A program made the position numbers and the translations under genes. From NCBI GenBank assembly GCA_902598305.1, contig CACKBL010000011.1, positions 1 through 53,565 on the forward strand: a DNA stretch of 53,565 nucleotides, written 5' to 3'. The notes beneath the pieces are model-generated. The model did no database searches and was not told the DNA's origin. It was given only the letters and a program-made list of their open reading frames with translations. Positions 10,841 to 20,742 of this stretch are shown piece by piece. Origin of the DNA: an uncultured Bacteroidota bacterium (GTDB taxonomy: Bacteria > Bacteroidota > Bacteroidia > Flavobacteriales > Flavobacteriaceae). The stretch's first letter is position 1. Each line of letters opens with the position of its first letter.

Positions 10841-12375
10841 TTACTAGTATCAATTGAGTTTAACATTTTTTCAGTTGCTTTTATAGCAGAAACAGTTTGG
10901 TCAGAATCAAATCCTCTAGTTGTAAATTCAAAAGAGGTGTTTTTCCAAGTTATAATCGTCTCACAAAATGCATCTGAACTACTTCCTGGAGGTATATGAA
11001 CAAAATAATCAACTAACTCAGGAAGATTCATTTTTTTTGTTTTAAAAATTTTTTTTAATGCATTATAAAAAGCGTCGAATTGACCATCTCCAGTTGCATT
11101 TTCCTCAATTATTTCTCCGTAAAAATCAATTGAAATCGTAGTAGAGGGTCTTAATCCCTTTGAATGGGTTAAAACATACGAATGTATTTTAATATTATTT
11201 TTTTTATCCTCACTATCAAGTACATCAGAAATAATGTATGGTAAATCAGATCTAGTAATTTTTTGTTTCTTGTCTCCAAGTTCGATAACTCTTTTAGTAA
11301 CTTTTTTTAAATCTTCTTCATTTAAAGTAACCCCCAACTCTTCAAGATTTTTTACAACATTTGCTTTACCAGACATCTTACCAAGTGCATAACTTCTTTT
11401 ACGTCCAAATCTTTCCGGAATTAAATCATTGTAATATAGGTTTTTCTTGTTATCTCCGTCGGCATGAATACCTGCTGTCTGCGTAAATACATTGGATCCA
11501 ACAATTGGTTTATTTGGAGGAATTCTATAACCTGTAAATGTTGAAACTAGCTGACTAACTTTATAAAGTGAATCTTCTTTGATGTTTAATTTAATATTTG
11601 GGATAAAATCATTTATGGCAGCAACTGCACTTTCAAGAGCTACATTACCTGCTCTTTCACCCATTCCGTTTACAGTAAGATGTATCCCTTTGATTCCATT
11701 TCTAACTGCTTCTAGCGTATTCGAAACTCCTAAATCATAATCGTTATGACCATGAAAATCAAAATGAATTTTTGAATATTTTGAAGTAATTTCATTTATG
11801 AAATTTCCAGTTTTTTTTGGTGTTAGGATCCCTAATGTATCTGGTAACATTACTCTTTTTACAGTCGTTTTTGATAAAAATTCAAGTAAAGAGAATACGT
11901 ATTCTTTGGAATTTTTCATTCCGTTACTCCAATCCTCAAGATACACATTTGTTAATATCTTGCTTTTGTCTGCTTTATCCAATACTTTTTGAATTTTCTG
12001 AAAGTGTTCTTTTGGTTTTTGGCCTAGTTGATTTTTTAAATGATTTAATGATCCTTTAGTAAGCAAATTTTGGACTTCACATCCAGCTTTATTTATCCAT
12101 TCTAATGATAATCCGTTGTCCAAAAACGTTAGTACTTCAATCTTTTTTAGATGTCCCTCTTCTTTCGCCCAATTACAAATTTTTTTTACTGAATGAAATT
12201 CTCCTATAGATACTCTAGCAGACGCTATTTCTATTCTGTCAACTGATAACTCATTGATTAACAACTTTGAAATTGTCAATTTTTCATTCTCAGAAAAAGA
12301 GATACCGGATGTTTGTTCTCCATCTCTGAGGGTCGTGTCCATGATTTCAATATAATTGTTTGCCAAAGAATTCAT
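10837..12375 (-). CDS. cimA: (R)-citramalate synthase-type / 2-isopropylmalate synthase family protein with regulatory domain
   Basis: Claisen condensation of acetyl-CoA with a 2-oxo acid; the most likely product is citramalate (pyruvate as acceptor), giving a threonine-independent route to 2-oxobutyrate and isoleucine. The TIM-barrel signature is DTTLRDGEQ at 13-21, with metal ligands in FHGHNDYDL (H208, H210) and a signature segment near FTQTAGIHADG. Residues about 395-510 form the LeuA_dimer regulatory domain. Sequence marks IEIASARVS, NLLTKGSL, NVYLEDWSNG and RFGRKRSYALGK strongly resemble the Leptospira-type CimA as I recall it, and differ from the true LeuA at 14379-15533. It sits between leuD and leuB with a three-base gap and a four-base overlap. 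A second 2-isopropylmalate synthase remains possible. Confidence 0.78.
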   Translation of the reverse strand: MNSLANNYIEIMDTTLRDGEQTSGISFSENEKLTISKLLINELSVDRIEIASARVSIGEFHSVKKICNWAKEEGHLKKIEVLTFLDNGLSLEWINKAGCEVQNLLTKGSLNHLKNQLGQKPKEHFQKIQKVLDKADKSKILTNVYLEDWSNGMKNSKEYVFSLLEFLSKTTVKRVMLPDTLGILTPKKTGNFINEITSKYSKIHFDFHGHNDYDLGVSNTLEAVRNGIKGIHLTVNGMGERAGNVALESAVAAINDFIPNIKLNIKEDSLYKVSQLVSTFTGYRIPPNKPIVGSNVFTQTAGIHADGDNKKNLYYNDLIPERFGRKRSYALGKMSGKANVVKNLEELGVTLNEEDLKKVTKRVIELGDKKQKITRSDLPYIISDVLDSEDKKNNIKIHSYVLTHSKGLRPSTTISIDFYGEIIEENATGDGQFDAFYNALKKIFKTKKMNLPELVDYFVHIPPGSSSDAFCETIITWKNTSFEFTTRGFDSDQTVSAIKATEKMLNSIDTSK

Positions 12376-12378
12376 TTT

Positions 12379-12975
12379 TTAAAAAGGTCTTTTAGCAGCA
12401 AAGTTTTTAATTTCTGATTTCATATTTAATAAATAATCGATATCATCAAAACCATTCATCATATTTTCTTTTTTGTATGGGTTAATTTCAAATTTTTCAA
12501 TTTGTGAGAAATCAGAGATTGAAACTTCTTGTTCAATTAAATTTACTTTTAAATTGACATTTGGATTTTTTTTAATTGAATTAAAAATCAGTTCAAGAAA
12601 ATCAGCGGATATTTGCACTGGTAAAACACCAATATTTAAACAATTATTTTTAAAAATATCAGCAAAAAAACTTGAGATAACGCAACGAAATCCATAGTCA
12701 TAAATTGCCCAAACAGCATGCTCTCTGGAAGATCCTGAACCAAAATTTTTACCTGCAACTAGTATTTTTCCAGAATAGTTTTTATCATTTAAAACAAAAT
12801 CTTTTTTTAATGAGTTGTCTTGGTTATATCGCCAGTCTCTGAATAGATTTTTATCAAAATCTATTCTTTCAGTTGCCTTTAAAAATCTTGCTGGGATAAT
12901 CTGGTCTGTATCAACATTTTCGATTTCTAAGGGAACCCCTGTGCTTTCTAATATTCTAAATTTTTCGTAAGGCAT
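12379..12975 (-). CDS. leuD: 3-Isopropylmalate dehydratase small subunit
   Basis: Swivel-domain subunit of isopropylmalate isomerase, which together with LeuC interconverts 2- and 3-isopropylmalate; it can also serve citramalate-to-methylmalate isomerisation. The 198-residue aconitase-D fold is complete: ENVDTDQIIPARFLK (about 19-33), the substrate loop NFGSGSSREHAVWAI (about 77-91) and the ADIFKNNCLNIGVLP segment (about 104-118). It lies two bases from leuC and three from the next synthase gene, so it is translated from the leu operon message. Confidence 0.95.
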   Translation of the reverse strand: MPYEKFRILESTGVPLEIENVDTDQIIPARFLKATERIDFDKNLFRDWRYNQDNSLKKDFVLNDKNYSGKILVAGKNFGSGSSREHAVWAIYDYGFRCVISSFFADIFKNNCLNIGVLPVQISADFLELIFNSIKKNPNVNLKVNLIEQEVSISDFSQIEKFEINPYKKENMMNGFDDIDYLLNMKSEIKNFAAKRPF

Positions 12976-12977
12976 AA

Positions 12978-14372
12978 TTATAGTTTTCTAGGATCAGTTA
13001 TTTTACCTGTTATGGAAGCAGCAGCAGCTACTGCTGGACTTGCAAGAATTGTTCTTGCCCCTGGCCCTTGTCTACCTTCAAAATTTCTGTTTGAGGTACT
13101 AATCACATACTTTCCAGGAGGAATTTTATCGTCGTTCATTGCAAGACAAGCTGAGCAACCTGGTTCTCTTACTTTAAATCCAGAAGATTCCAATTCTTCT
13201 AAAATTCCTTCACTTTTTATTTGATCTAGTACGCGGTGTGAACCAGGAACAAGCCATGCTACAACATCATTAGCTTTTTTGAATCCCTTTGTTATTTTTG
13301 AAAATGTTCTAAAGTCTTCAATTCTTCCATTTGTACAGCTACCTAAAAAGACATAATCAATTCTTTTTCCAAGCATTTTATCACCAATTTTATATCCCAT
13401 ATATTTAAGGGATTTTAAGTATGATGAAGAATTGCCTTTTTCAGAATCAACATTAGGTATTTTTCCTGATATACTAATTCCCATTCCTGGATTGGTCCCA
13501 AAAGTTACCATAGGTTCTATATCGGAGGAATTAAAGTTATATTCTTTGTCAAAAACCGCTCCTTCATCTGTGTGAAGTTTAGACCAGTACTCAATTGCCC
13601 TTGATAAATTTTGCCCTTTAGGTGTGTATTCTCGATTTTTTACATATTCAATCGTTTTTTTATCGGGCGATATCAATCCTCCTCTTGCACCCATTTCAAT
13701 TGAAAGGTTACAAACAGTCATTCTTCCTTCCATACTCATTTTAGAAAAAACATTTCCACTATATTCAACGAAATAGCCCGTAGCTCCAGATGTGGAAAGT
13801 TTAGAAATTATGAAAAGAGCAACATCTTTCGGAGTTACTGAATCCCCTAATTCTCCATCAATATTGATCCTCATTGTTTTAGGTTTTGGTTGCATAATGC
13901 ACTGAGTAGTTAATACCATTTCTACTTCAGAAGTTCCAATTCCAAATGCAATAGCTCCAAAGGCACCATGAGTTGATGTGTGTGAATCACCACATACAAT
14001 TGTTGTTCCGGGAAGGGTTATTCCTGATTCTGGTCCAATAACGTGAACAATTCCATTTTTTTTATGACCTAGCCCCCAAAATACTATATCGTGCTTTTTA
14101 GTGTTATCTTGAAGAGTTTGAAGTTGTTTAGCTGATAAAGGATCTTTAATTGGTAAATGTTGGTTAATAGTTGGAGTATTGTGATCTGCGGTAGCAAATG
14201 TCAGATTAGGATACATAACATTTAGATTTCTTTTTTTTAATCCTAAAAAGGCAACAGGGCTTGTAACTTCATGAATCAAGTGTCTATCTATAAATAAAAC
14301 ATCTGGACCATTGTCAATTTTTCTTACTACGTGGGAATCCCATATTTTATCAAAAAGTGTTTTTTTATTCAT
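12978..14372 (-). CDS. leuC: 3-Isopropylmalate dehydratase large subunit
   Basis: Catalytic [4Fe-4S] subunit of isopropylmalate isomerase, paired with the adjacent leuD product. The cluster ligands are visible as C346 (LGSCTNGR), C406 and C409 ([11 protein letters not shown]), at the same spacing and nearly the same positions as in enterobacterial LeuC. Other family marks are [14 protein letters not shown] (about 127-140) and the C-terminal [17 protein letters not shown]. Length 464 is normal. Six bases separate it from leuA upstream and two from leuD downstream. Confidence 0.97.
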   Translation of the reverse strand: MNKKTLFDKIWDSHVVRKIDNGPDVLFIDRHLIHEVTSPVAFLGLKKRNLNVMYPNLTFATADHNTPTINQHLPIKDPLSAKQLQTLQDNTKKHDIVFWGLGHKKNGIVHVIGPESGITLPGTTIVCGDSHTSTHGAFGAIAFGIGTSEVEMVLTTQCIMQPKPKTMRINIDGELGDSVTPKDVALFIISKLSTSGATGYFVEYSGNVFSKMSMEGRMTVCNLSIEMGARGGLISPDKKTIEYVKNREYTPKGQNLSRAIEYWSKLHTDEGAVFDKEYNFNSSDIEPMVTFGTNPGMGISISGKIPNVDSEKGNSSSYLKSLKYMGYKIGDKMLGKRIDYVFLGSCTNGRIEDFRTFSKITKGFKKANDVVAWLVPGSHRVLDQIKSEGILEELESSGFKVREPGCSACLAMNDDKIPPGKYVISTSNRNFEGRQGPGARTILASPAVAAAASITGKITDPRKL

Positions 14373-14378
14373 TATAAT

Positions 14379-15533
14379 TTAGATATTGGCAGCTTTGACT
14401 ATTTTTTGTATGTCGTCATCATAAATTTCTTTTTTCGCATCAGCTAATTTTAAAAATTCTTTATAAACTTTATCAAGTTGAATTTTATCTAATTCAAAAC
14501 CAATGTTTTTTGCTCTATATGCAAGTGCTGCTCTGCCACTCCTGGCAGTTAAAATAATTGAAGATTTGTCTACACCTACATCTTTTGGGTCAATAATTTC
14601 ATAGGTTTCTCGATTTTTAATTACTCCGTCTTGGTGAATACCAGAACTATGAGCAAATGCGTTTGCCCCAATAACTGCTTTATTTGGCTGAACAATTATC
14701 CCCATTAAATCAGATACCAAAAGACTTGTGCTGTATAGATATTTAGACTTAATAGATGTTTGAAGTTTCAGTGAGGGGTGTTGTTTTAATATCATAACAA
14801 CTTCCTCTAGTGAGGTATTTCCAGCCCTTTCACCTATTCCGTTAATTGTACACTCAATTTGTCTAGCCCCATTAATTAAACCAGAAATTGAGTTAGCCGT
14901 GGCCAGACCTAAGTCATTGTGGCAATGACAAGATATAATAGCTTTATCTATGCCTTTGACATTTTCTTTTAGATATTTTATTTTTTCTCCGTATTCCTCT
15001 GGCAAACAGTAACCGGTTGTATCTGGAATATTTAAAACTGTTGCTCCAGCTTTAATTACTTCCTCACAAACTTTAGCTAAAAAGTCATTTTTGGTTCTTC
15101 CTGCATCTTCAGCATAAAATTCAATGTCTTCAACTTTTTTTTTCGCATAACTAACGGCTGAACATGCTCTTTCTAAAATTTTTTCTTTTGTTGAATTAAA
15201 TTTATGTTTAATATGGTAGGGCGATGTACCAATTCCTGTGTGAATTCTAGGATATTTTGCGTTTTTGAGTGATTCAGCAGCAACGTCTATATCTTTTTTA
15301 ACTGCTCTTGTTAAGCCACACACCTGAGCATTTTTAACAAGTTTTGAAATTTCATCAACGGATTTGAAATCTCCTGGACTAGATACAGGAAATCCAGCTT
15401 CAATAATATCAACACCCATTTCATCTAATCTTTCTGCTATCGATAGTTTACTTTTGGTATCGAGTTTACATCCAGGAACTTGCTCACCGTCCCTAAGGGT
15501 AGTATCAAAAATGTATACTTTATCGTTTGTCAT
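14379..15533 (-). CDS. leuA: 2-Isopropylmalate synthase, short form without regulatory domain
   Basis: Condenses acetyl-CoA with 2-oxoisovalerate, the first committed step to leucine. The catalytic barrel is typical of Leu[10 protein letters not shown] at 10-18, [12 protein letters not shown] (45-56), metal ligands H203 and H205 in [25 protein letters not shown], and [14 protein letters not shown]. The protein ends at residue 384, just after the accessory helical region, so the leucine-sensing C-terminal domain (about 120 residues) of classical LeuA is absent; the neighbouring 512-residue paralogue has it. It is first in the leu operon. A TAATTTTG box on the minus strand at 15546-15553 would give a very short leader (about seven bases) and is only a weak promoter candidate. 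Confidence 0.93.
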   Translation of the reverse strand: MTNDKVYIFDTTLRDGEQVPGCKLDTKSKLSIAERLDEMGVDIIEAGFPVSSPGDFKSVDEISKLVKNAQVCGLTRAVKKDIDVAAESLKNAKYPRIHTGIGTSPYHIKHKFNSTKEKILERACSAVSYAKKKVEDIEFYAEDAGRTKNDFLAKVCEEVIKAGATVLNIPDTTGYCLPEEYGEKIKYLKENVKGIDKAIISCHCHNDLGLATANSISGLINGARQIECTINGIGERAGNTSLEEVVMILKQHPSLKLQTSIKSKYLYSTSLLVSDLMGIIVQPNKAVIGANAFAHSSGIHQDGVIKNRETYEIIDPKDVGVDKSSIILTARSGRAALAYRAKNIGFELDKIQLDKVYKEFLKLADAKKEIYDDDIQKIVKAANI

Positions 15534-15632
15534 TTAATTCAAAAACAAAATTAATATTAATTAGTCAATAGAGGAGTGGTTTTACTTTTTTTTATTATTA
15601 TTTTCAAGTGAATTAAATTTAATTTAAAACAT

Positions 15633-15640
15633 TATATTTG
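15633..15640 (+). promoter_or_regulatory. Candidate -7 promoter element for the 526-aa protein gene
   Basis: TATATTTG matches the Bacteroidota -7 consensus TAnnTTTG exactly and lies 26 bases before the ATG at 15667, giving a leader of about 20 bases. No clear TTG element is found at the -33 distance. I estimate that this 8-mer occurs by chance about once per 1.3 kb per strand in DNA of this composition, so it is supportive only. The 133-bp region 15534-15666 separates this gene from the divergent leu operon. Confidence 0.33.
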
Positions 15641-15666
15641 TTAGCTTTACGAAAATAATTATTCCA

Positions 15667-17247
15667 ATGTCCAAACAGAATAAAGAAAATCTTTTTCTTT
15701 TAATTAAATCATTGTCTAAATCTGAAAAAAGACAATTCAAATTATTCGTAGGAAGGGTGAAGTCGAACAAAGATTCTAAATTTATCAAACTATTTAATTT
15801 ACTTGATAAATCCACTACATACAATGAGATAGAAATACTAAAAAAAAATTTTGTTACCAAACAACAATTATCTAATCTCAAGGCACATCTCTATAATCAA
15901 ATACTTCAAAGTTTAAGAATGAATCCAATGTTACAAGACAATAGGATGTTAATCAGGGAACAAATTGATTACGCTACAGTTTTATATCAAAAGGGATTGT
16001 ATAAGCAAAGTTTAAAAATTTTAGAAAAAGCCAAAAACATGTCCATTGACTTAGATGAAAAATATTCTGCCTTTGAAATTGTTGAAATTGAAAAATTAAT
16101 AGAGTCTCAATATATAACTAGAAGTATGAGTAATAGAGCGGACGAACTTATTAAACATTCAAAGTTTTTATCTGCTCAAAATAAATTATGCAGTAGTTTA
16201 TCTAATCTTTCTTTACAATTATATGAAAAATTAATAAAAGCAGGTTATGCAAAAAGTGATGAAGAATTTAGAGAAATAACAAAGTTTTTTTTTGAAAGAA
16301 TGCCCAAGGTGAGCTATAGTAAATTGGGTTTCAGAGAAAAATTGTGGTATTGTAAAGTACATGTATGGTATAGTTTACTAATTCAAGACTTTTTGTCTAG
16401 TTATAAGTTTTCAAGAAGATGGGTTGATTTATTTGACTCTAAAATCAATATGATATCCTCTCATCCTGTTTTCTATCTAAAAGCAAATAATTTCCTTATG
16501 GAAGCTTTGGTTTTAATCAAGTATCCAAAAAAATTTAAAGAGGTGTTGTTAAAGTTTGAAGATGTTGTTAATTCTGATTTATTTCCAAAAAATGATAATA
16601 TTTCAACTTTAACATTTCTTTATCTAACTAATAATCGCTTGAACCTTCTTTTTATGGAAGGTAAATTTCAAAATGGATTAAAAATGGTTCCAAAAATTTT
16701 ATCTAAAATTAATGATTTAAAAAGTCATATTGATCCACACCATATAATGTTAGTTTACTACAAGATTGCTTGTCTCTATTTTGGCTGTGACCGTTATGCA
16801 GATTCAATCAAATACTTAAATCTAATAGTTAAAAATAGGGAGTTGAAAATGCGTGAGGATTTACTTTGTTTTACTAGAGTTTTAAATTTGGTAGCACATT
16901 ATGAAGCAGGTTTTGATTATGATATAGACAAGCACATAAGAGACACATACAAATTTTTACTTAAAATGAATGATTTACATGAGGTTCAAAAATTAATGAT
17001 AAAATTTGTTAGAAATTTAGGGAATATATACCCTCATGAATTGAAGGAAAATTTTAAAAGTTTACATAAAGAATTAAAGCCCTATGAAAACGACCCTTAT
17101 GAAAGAAGAGCATTTCTTTATTTGGACATTTTATCTTGGCTAGAAAGTAAAATTTTAAATATGCCGATATCAAAAATTATACAGGAAAAAGCATCTAAGA
17201 ATTTACCTCTTCGCAAGATTCCCAGAGAGAGTCTTTTGGACATTTAG
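15667..17247 (+). CDS. Conserved-looking helical protein of unknown function
   Basis: I do not recognise a family. The 526-residue protein has no signal peptide or clear membrane segment and looks cytoplasmic. It is strongly helical and rich in Lys, Leu and Asn, with stretches of TPR-like spacing (for example YQKGLYKQSLKILEKAKNM near residue 105 and CDRYADSIKYLNLIVKN near 375), so a superhelical repeat scaffold is plausible. The N-terminus (LLIKSLSKSEKRQFKLFVG) is basic and amphipathic. It stands alone on the plus strand, divergent from the leu operon, and its last 53 bases overlap the convergent RluA-family gene. Codon use is like that of its neighbours, so it appears to be a genuine, lineage-typical gene. 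Confidence 0.72.
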   Translation: MSKQNKENLFLLIKSLSKSEKRQFKLFVGRVKSNKDSKFIKLFNLLDKSTTYNEIEILKKNFVTKQQLSNLKAHLYNQILQSLRMNPMLQDNRMLIREQIDYATVLYQKGLYKQSLKILEKAKNMSIDLDEKYSAFEIVEIEKLIESQYITRSMSNRADELIKHSKFLSAQNKLCSSLSNLSLQLYEKLIKAGYAKSDEEFREITKFFFERMPKVSYSKLGFREKLWYCKVHVWYSLLIQDFLSSYKFSRRWVDLFDSKINMISSHPVFYLKANNFLMEALVLIKYPKKFKEVLLKFEDVVNSDLFPKNDNISTLTFLYLTNNRLNLLFMEGKFQNGLKMVPKILSKINDLKSHIDPHHIMLVYYKIACLYFGCDRYADSIKYLNLIVKNRELKMREDLLCFTRVLNLVAHYEAGFDYDIDKHIRDTYKFLLKMNDLHEVQKLMIKFVRNLGNIYPHELKENFKSLHKELKPYENDPYERRAFLYLDILSWLESKILNMPISKIIQEKASKNLPLRKIPRESLLDI

Positions 17248-17896
17248 CAACAAATATCAGTTTTTTCATTGTGACAGGGTGGAAAAGTGTAAGTTTTCTG
17301 GAGTGCAAATAAATACATGAATTTTTATTCGATCTTTTTGAACCATATTTTAAGTCTCCCTTTATGGGAAAACCTCTATAAGATATTTGAGATCTAATTT
17401 GATGGTGTCTTCCGGTTTCAAGTTCAACTTCAATAAAAGAGTAATTTTTCAAATTATTTTTAAGTCTGTAAGTTAAAATAGCTCTTTTACTTCCCTCTAT
17501 TTTTTTTTTTAAAACCATAGATTTATTTTTTTTTTTGTTTTTTTTTACCCAATTAATTAACTTTTCTTTTTTGGGTATATTTTTTCCCTCAACTATGGCC
17601 CAATAAGTTTTTGAAACCTCTCTATTTTTAAATTGTTTGTTTAGTCTAGACAATGCTTTTGACGTTTTAGCAAAAACCATTACTCCACTTGAAGTTCGAT
17701 CCAGTCTATGTACTAAACCTAAAAAAACATTTCCTTCTTTATTTTTTATTACTTTCAGATATTTTTTTAAAATATCTAACAAAGAAACATCACCAGTCTT
17801 ATCTCCCTGGACCAAAATTCCCGGTTGTTTGTTATAAACTAGTAAATGATTGTCTTCATATATTAAATTTCGTTTTATTAATTTAATACTGTTCAT
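17195..17896 (-). CDS. RluA-family RNA pseudouridine synthase
   Basis: Isomerises uridine to pseudouridine in rRNA or tRNA. The catalytic aspartate is D66 in [18 protein letters not shown], the RluA/RluC/RluD/TruC signature. [23 protein letters not shown] (cut here as RHHQIRSQI and GDLKYG) at about residue 170-190 is the second family motif. At 233 aa there is no N-terminal S4 RNA-binding domain, so this is a short form and the target site (23S rRNA or tRNA) cannot be named. A lysine-rich insert near 120-135 ([10 protein letters not shown]) could help RNA binding. It overlaps panB by 14 bases upstream and the convergent 526-aa protein gene by 53 bases downstream. Confidence 0.88.
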   Translation of the reverse strand: MNSIKLIKRNLIYEDNHLLVYNKQPGILVQGDKTGDVSLLDILKKYLKVIKNKEGNVFLGLVHRLDRTSSGVMVFAKTSKALSRLNKQFKNREVSKTYWAIVEGKNIPKKEKLINWVKKNKKKNKSMVLKKKIEGSKRAILTYRLKNNLKNYSFIEVELETGRHHQIRSQISYRGFPIKGDLKYGSKRSNKNSCIYLHSRKLTLFHPVTMKKLIFVAKCPKDSLWESCEEVNS

Positions 17897-18698
17897 TATT
17901 ATTTGGAAAGTCTCCTCTTTTTACATCATCGGAGTAATTTTTAACAGCTTTATCGATTAATGAATCCAAATCAGCGTATCTTCTAAGGAAACGTGGACTG
18001 AATTCTTTGTTCATTCCAAGCATGTCATTTACAACGAGTACTTGTCCGTCAACGTTTTTACCGGCTCCGATACCAATAACAGGAATGTTTAATTTAGAAG
18101 CTATTTTCTCTGCAAGTTTAGCTGGTATTTTTTCTAATACAATCCCAAAGCAACCAATTTTTTCTAAAAGCAATGAATCGTTAATTAGTTTTTCAGCTTC
18201 AATTTTCTCTTGTGCTCTCACTGTATATGTCCCAAATTTGTATATAGATTGAGGGGTTAAACCAAGATGTCCCATTACAGGAATACCGGCTTGCAATATT
18301 CTTTCTATTGATTGTTTTTGTGATTCCCCTCCTTCAAGTTTAACCGCGTGTGCTCCTGACTCTTTCATAATTCTTATAGCTGATTTCAGAGCTCCACTAG
18401 AATCGGATTGATAGCTACCAAATGGCAAATCAACAACAACAAGAGCTCTTTTTGTGGCCTTTACGACAGATGATGCATGATAAATCATCTGATCAAGTGT
18501 TATAGGAAGAGTTGTTTCATGACCTGCAAATACATTAGAAGCGGAGTCCCCTACTAAAATGACGTCTATTCCAGCTCTGTCTATGATTTTTGCCAAAGAG
18601 TAATCATAAGCCGTGAGCATAGAAATTTTATCATTATTTTGCTTCATTTCAAATAATGATTTTGTTGTAACAATCTTATATGCTTTGTTTACTTTCAA
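17883..18698 (-). CDS. panB: 3-Methyl-2-oxobutanoate hydroxymethyltransferase (ketopantoate synthase)
   Basis: Transfers a hydroxymethyl group from methylene-tetrahydrofolate to 2-oxoisovalerate, the first step to pantothenate and CoA; the substrate comes from the valine pathway encoded at 1-6633. The PanB barrel motifs are present: [12 protein letters not shown], the metal site [17 protein letters not shown] (about 48-64), [15 protein letters not shown], and [20 protein letters not shown] near residue 208. The 271-aa length fits the family only if translation begins at TTG (18698): the codons before it give no ATG, and the first ATG downstream would remove residues aligned in homologues. It is co-oriented with the overlapping pseudouridine synthase gene and divergent from dnaK. 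Confidence 0.94.
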   Translation of the reverse strand: MKVNKAYKIVTTKSLFEMKQNNDKISMLTAYDYSLAKIIDRAGIDVILVGDSASNVFAGHETTLPITLDQMIYHASSVVKATKRALVVVDLPFGSYQSDSSGALKSAIRIMKESGAHAVKLEGGESQKQSIERILQAGIPVMGHLGLTPQSIYKFGTYTVRAQEKIEAEKLINDSLLLEKIGCFGIVLEKIPAKLAEKIASKLNIPVIGIGAGKNVDGQVLVVNDMLGMNKEFSPRFLRRYADLDSLIDKAVKNYSDDVKRGDFPNNNEQY

Positions 18699-18765
18699 AT
18701 ATTTTTTAAATTAATTTTTTACAAATTTAAGTTTTTAAATCGTTTTCCAATAAAAAATAAAATTA

Positions 18766-18778
18766 TGACAGCATGTCA
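18766..18778. promoter_or_regulatory. Inverted repeat TGACA-GCA-TGTCA upstream of dnaK
   Basis: TGACA (18766-18770) and TGTCA (18774-18778) form a perfect 5-bp inverted repeat around GCA. Its centre is 22 bases upstream of the GG of the sigma-54-like promoter and about 58 bases upstream of the dnaK ATG. The position suits a repressor or activator operator for the chaperone gene. It differs from the classical CIRCE element (TTAGCACTC-N9-GAGTGCTAA), so HrcA control is not indicated. Confidence 0.5.
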
Positions 18779-18790
18779 GTTTTTAATAGC

Positions 18791-18805
18791 TGGCATAAAG
18801 ATTGC
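18791..18805 (+). promoter_or_regulatory. Sigma-54-like (-24/-12) promoter of dnaK
   Basis: The sequence TGGCATAAAGATTGC matches the sigma-54 consensus TGGCAC-N5-TTGC at nearly every conserved base: GG at 18792-18793 and GC at 18804-18805 are separated by exactly ten bases. A transcript start about 12 bases past the GC would be near 18817, leaving a leader of only about 12 bases before the ATG at 18829, which is short. The element also contains an inverted repeat TGGCA/TGCCA, so a protein-binding operator is the alternative. No sigma-32 box or CIRCE element is seen. Confidence 0.5.
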
Positions 18806-18828
18806 CAAAATAATTTTAAAATATAATT

Positions 18829-20742
18829 ATGAGTAAAATTATTGGTATAGACTTAGGAACCACGAATTCCTGTGTTTCTGTTATGGAGGGTAAAGAACCA
18901 GTTGTGATTCCTAATGCTGAAGGAAAAAGAACAACACCGTCAGTAATTGCTTTTGTTGAGGGTGGTGAAATCAAAGTTGGCGATCCTGCTAAAAGACAAG
19001 CTGTAACAAACCCAACCAAGACTGTAGCTTCAGTAAAACGTTTTATGGGTAATAAATATTCTGAATCAAACAAAGAAGCATCTACAGTTGCGTATAAAGT
19101 AACTAAAGGTGATAATGATACACCAAGGGTAGATATTGATGGAAGATTATATACTCCACAAGAATTATCTGCTATGATTCTTCAGAAGATGAAAAAAACT
19201 GCTGAGGATTATTTAGGACAATCTGTTAGTGATGCAGTTATTACAGTTCCGGCTTATTTCAATGATTCTCAAAGACAAGCTACTAAAGAAGCAGGTGAAA
19301 TATCTGGTCTCAAAGTCCAAAGGATTATTAATGAGCCAACTGCTGCTGCTTTAGCTTACGGTCTTGACAAAGGAGGTTCAGACAAAAAAATAGCTGTTTA
19401 TGATTTGGGAGGAGGTACTTTTGACATATCCATCCTTGAATTGGGAGATGGTGTTTTTGAAGTTTTGTCAACTAATGGTGACACCCATTTGGGTGGAGAC
19501 GATTTTGATCAGGTTTTGATTGATTGGTTGGCTGAGCAATTCAAAAAAGATGAAGACATAGATTTGAGAAAAGACCCCATGGCCTTACAAAGACTTAAAG
19601 AAGCTGCTGAAAAGGCAAAAATTGAGCTTTCTTCATCTACCCAAACAGAAATTAATTTACCATATGTTACCGCATCTCCTTCAGGACCAAAACACCTTGT
19701 AACTTCACTTACTCGTTCTAAATTTGAACAATTATCTGATGATTTAGTTAAACGATCAATATCTCCAGTGAAAAAAGCATTGAAAGATGCTGGTTTAAGC
19801 ACTTCTGACATAGATGAGGTGATTTTAGTAGGAGGTTCGACAAGAATCCCAGTAATTCAGAGTGAAGTAGAAAAGTTTTTTGGAAAAAAACCATCTAAAG
19901 GAGTTAACCCAGATGAGGTTGTCGCTGTTGGAGCAGCGATTCAAGGAGGGGTCTTAACAGGTGATGTTAAAGATGTTTTACTGTTGGACGTCACTCCTCT
20001 CTCATTAGGTATCGAAACAATGGGAGGTGTTCTAACAAAACTTATTGATGCTAACACAACAATACCTACAAAAAAATCACAAGTTTTTTCTACTGCAGCC
20101 GACAATCAACCCTCTGTTGAAATACATGTGCTCCAAGGAGAAAGATCAATGGCTGCAGATAATAAGACAATTGGCAGATTCCATCTCGATGGGATTCCAC
20201 CTGCACCAAGAGGAACTCCGCAGATTGAGGTAACTTTTGATATTGATGCTAATGGAATAATTAAAGTTACTGCAGCTGATAAGGCAACGGGTAAATCCCA
20301 AGATATTCGAATAGAGGCGTCTTCAGGACTAACTGAAGAGGAAATTGAAAAGATGAAAAAAGAAGCTGAAGCTAATGCAGAGGCTGATAAAAAAGCTAAA
20401 GATGAAGTTGATAAATTAAATAGCGCAGATCAAATGATTTTTCAGACTGAAAGTCAACTCAAGGAATTTGGAGATAAACTATCAGAAGAAAAAAAGAAGC
20501 CTGTTGAGGAGGCTCTGAAAGAATTAAAAACTGCTTACGAGAGTAAAGATTCTAAGCTTATTGACTCTTCGTTAGAGAAAATCAATAATGCTTGGAAAGC
20601 TGCTTCCGAAGAAATGTATAAAGCACAAGCTGCTAGTCAAACCCAGTCCAAAAACGAAACTAAAGAACAAAATCAAAAAAACAATAAAGACAAAAATGGC
20701 AAAGATGACGTCCAAGATGTTGATTTTGAAGAGGTTAAATAA
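18829..20742 (+). CDS. dnaK: Molecular chaperone DnaK (Hsp70)
   Basis: ATP-dependent chaperone that binds exposed hydrophobic peptides and works with DnaJ and GrpE. The 637-residue protein has the actin-like ATPase domain ([16 protein letters not shown] at 5-20; [17 protein letters not shown] at about 190; [14 protein letters not shown] near 330), the substrate-binding beta domain after the linker [19 protein letters not shown] (about 385-403), and a helical lid ending in an Asn/Lys/Asp-rich tail with the usual terminal acidic motif ([11 protein letters not shown]). Neither dnaJ nor grpE is adjacent, which is common in Bacteroidota. The sigma-54-like box and inverted repeat upstream suggest stress control. 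Transcription may continue into the next gene 102 bp downstream, since I see no convincing terminator hairpin there. Confidence 0.98.
   Translation: MSKIIGIDLGTTNSCVSVMEGKEPVVIPNAEGKRTTPSVIAFVEGGEIKVGDPAKRQAVTNPTKTVASVKRFMGNKYSESNKEASTVAYKVTKGDNDTPRVDIDGRLYTPQELSAMILQKMKKTAEDYLGQSVSDAVITVPAYFNDSQRQATKEAGEISGLKVQRIINEPTAAALAYGLDKGGSDKKIAVYDLGGGTFDISILELGDGVFEVLSTNGDTHLGGDDFDQVLIDWLAEQFKKDEDIDLRKDPMALQRLKEAAEKAKIELSSSTQTEINLPYVTASPSGPKHLVTSLTRSKFEQLSDDLVKRSISPVKKALKDAGLSTSDIDEVILVGGSTRIPVIQSEVEKFFGKKPSKGVNPDEVVAVGAAIQGGVLTGDVKDVLLLDVTPLSLGIETMGGVLTKLIDANTTIPTKKSQVFSTAADNQPSVEIHVLQGERSMAADNKTIGRFHLDGIPPAPRGTPQIEVTFDIDANGIIKVTAADKATGKSQDIRIEASSGLTEEEIEKMKKEAEANAEADKKAKDEVDKLNSADQMIFQTESQLKEFGDKLSEEKKKPVEEALKELKTAYESKDSKLIDSSLEKINNAWKAASEEMYKAQAASQTQSKNETKEQNQKNNKDKNGKDDVQDVDFEEVK

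Noticed and set aside
15512-15519. TGTATACT near the leuA start as another XRE operator
   Set aside because: One mismatch to TGTATACA, not palindromic, and inside the leuA coding region encoding conserved residues.
17513-17560. Long T/A homopolymer tracts as terminators
   Set aside because: They encode lysine-rich parts of the pseudouridine synthase and have no stem; the composition explains them.
20045-20233. 62-codon plus-strand frame inside dnaK
   Set aside because: Out of frame within a highly conserved dnaK region; no independent signal.
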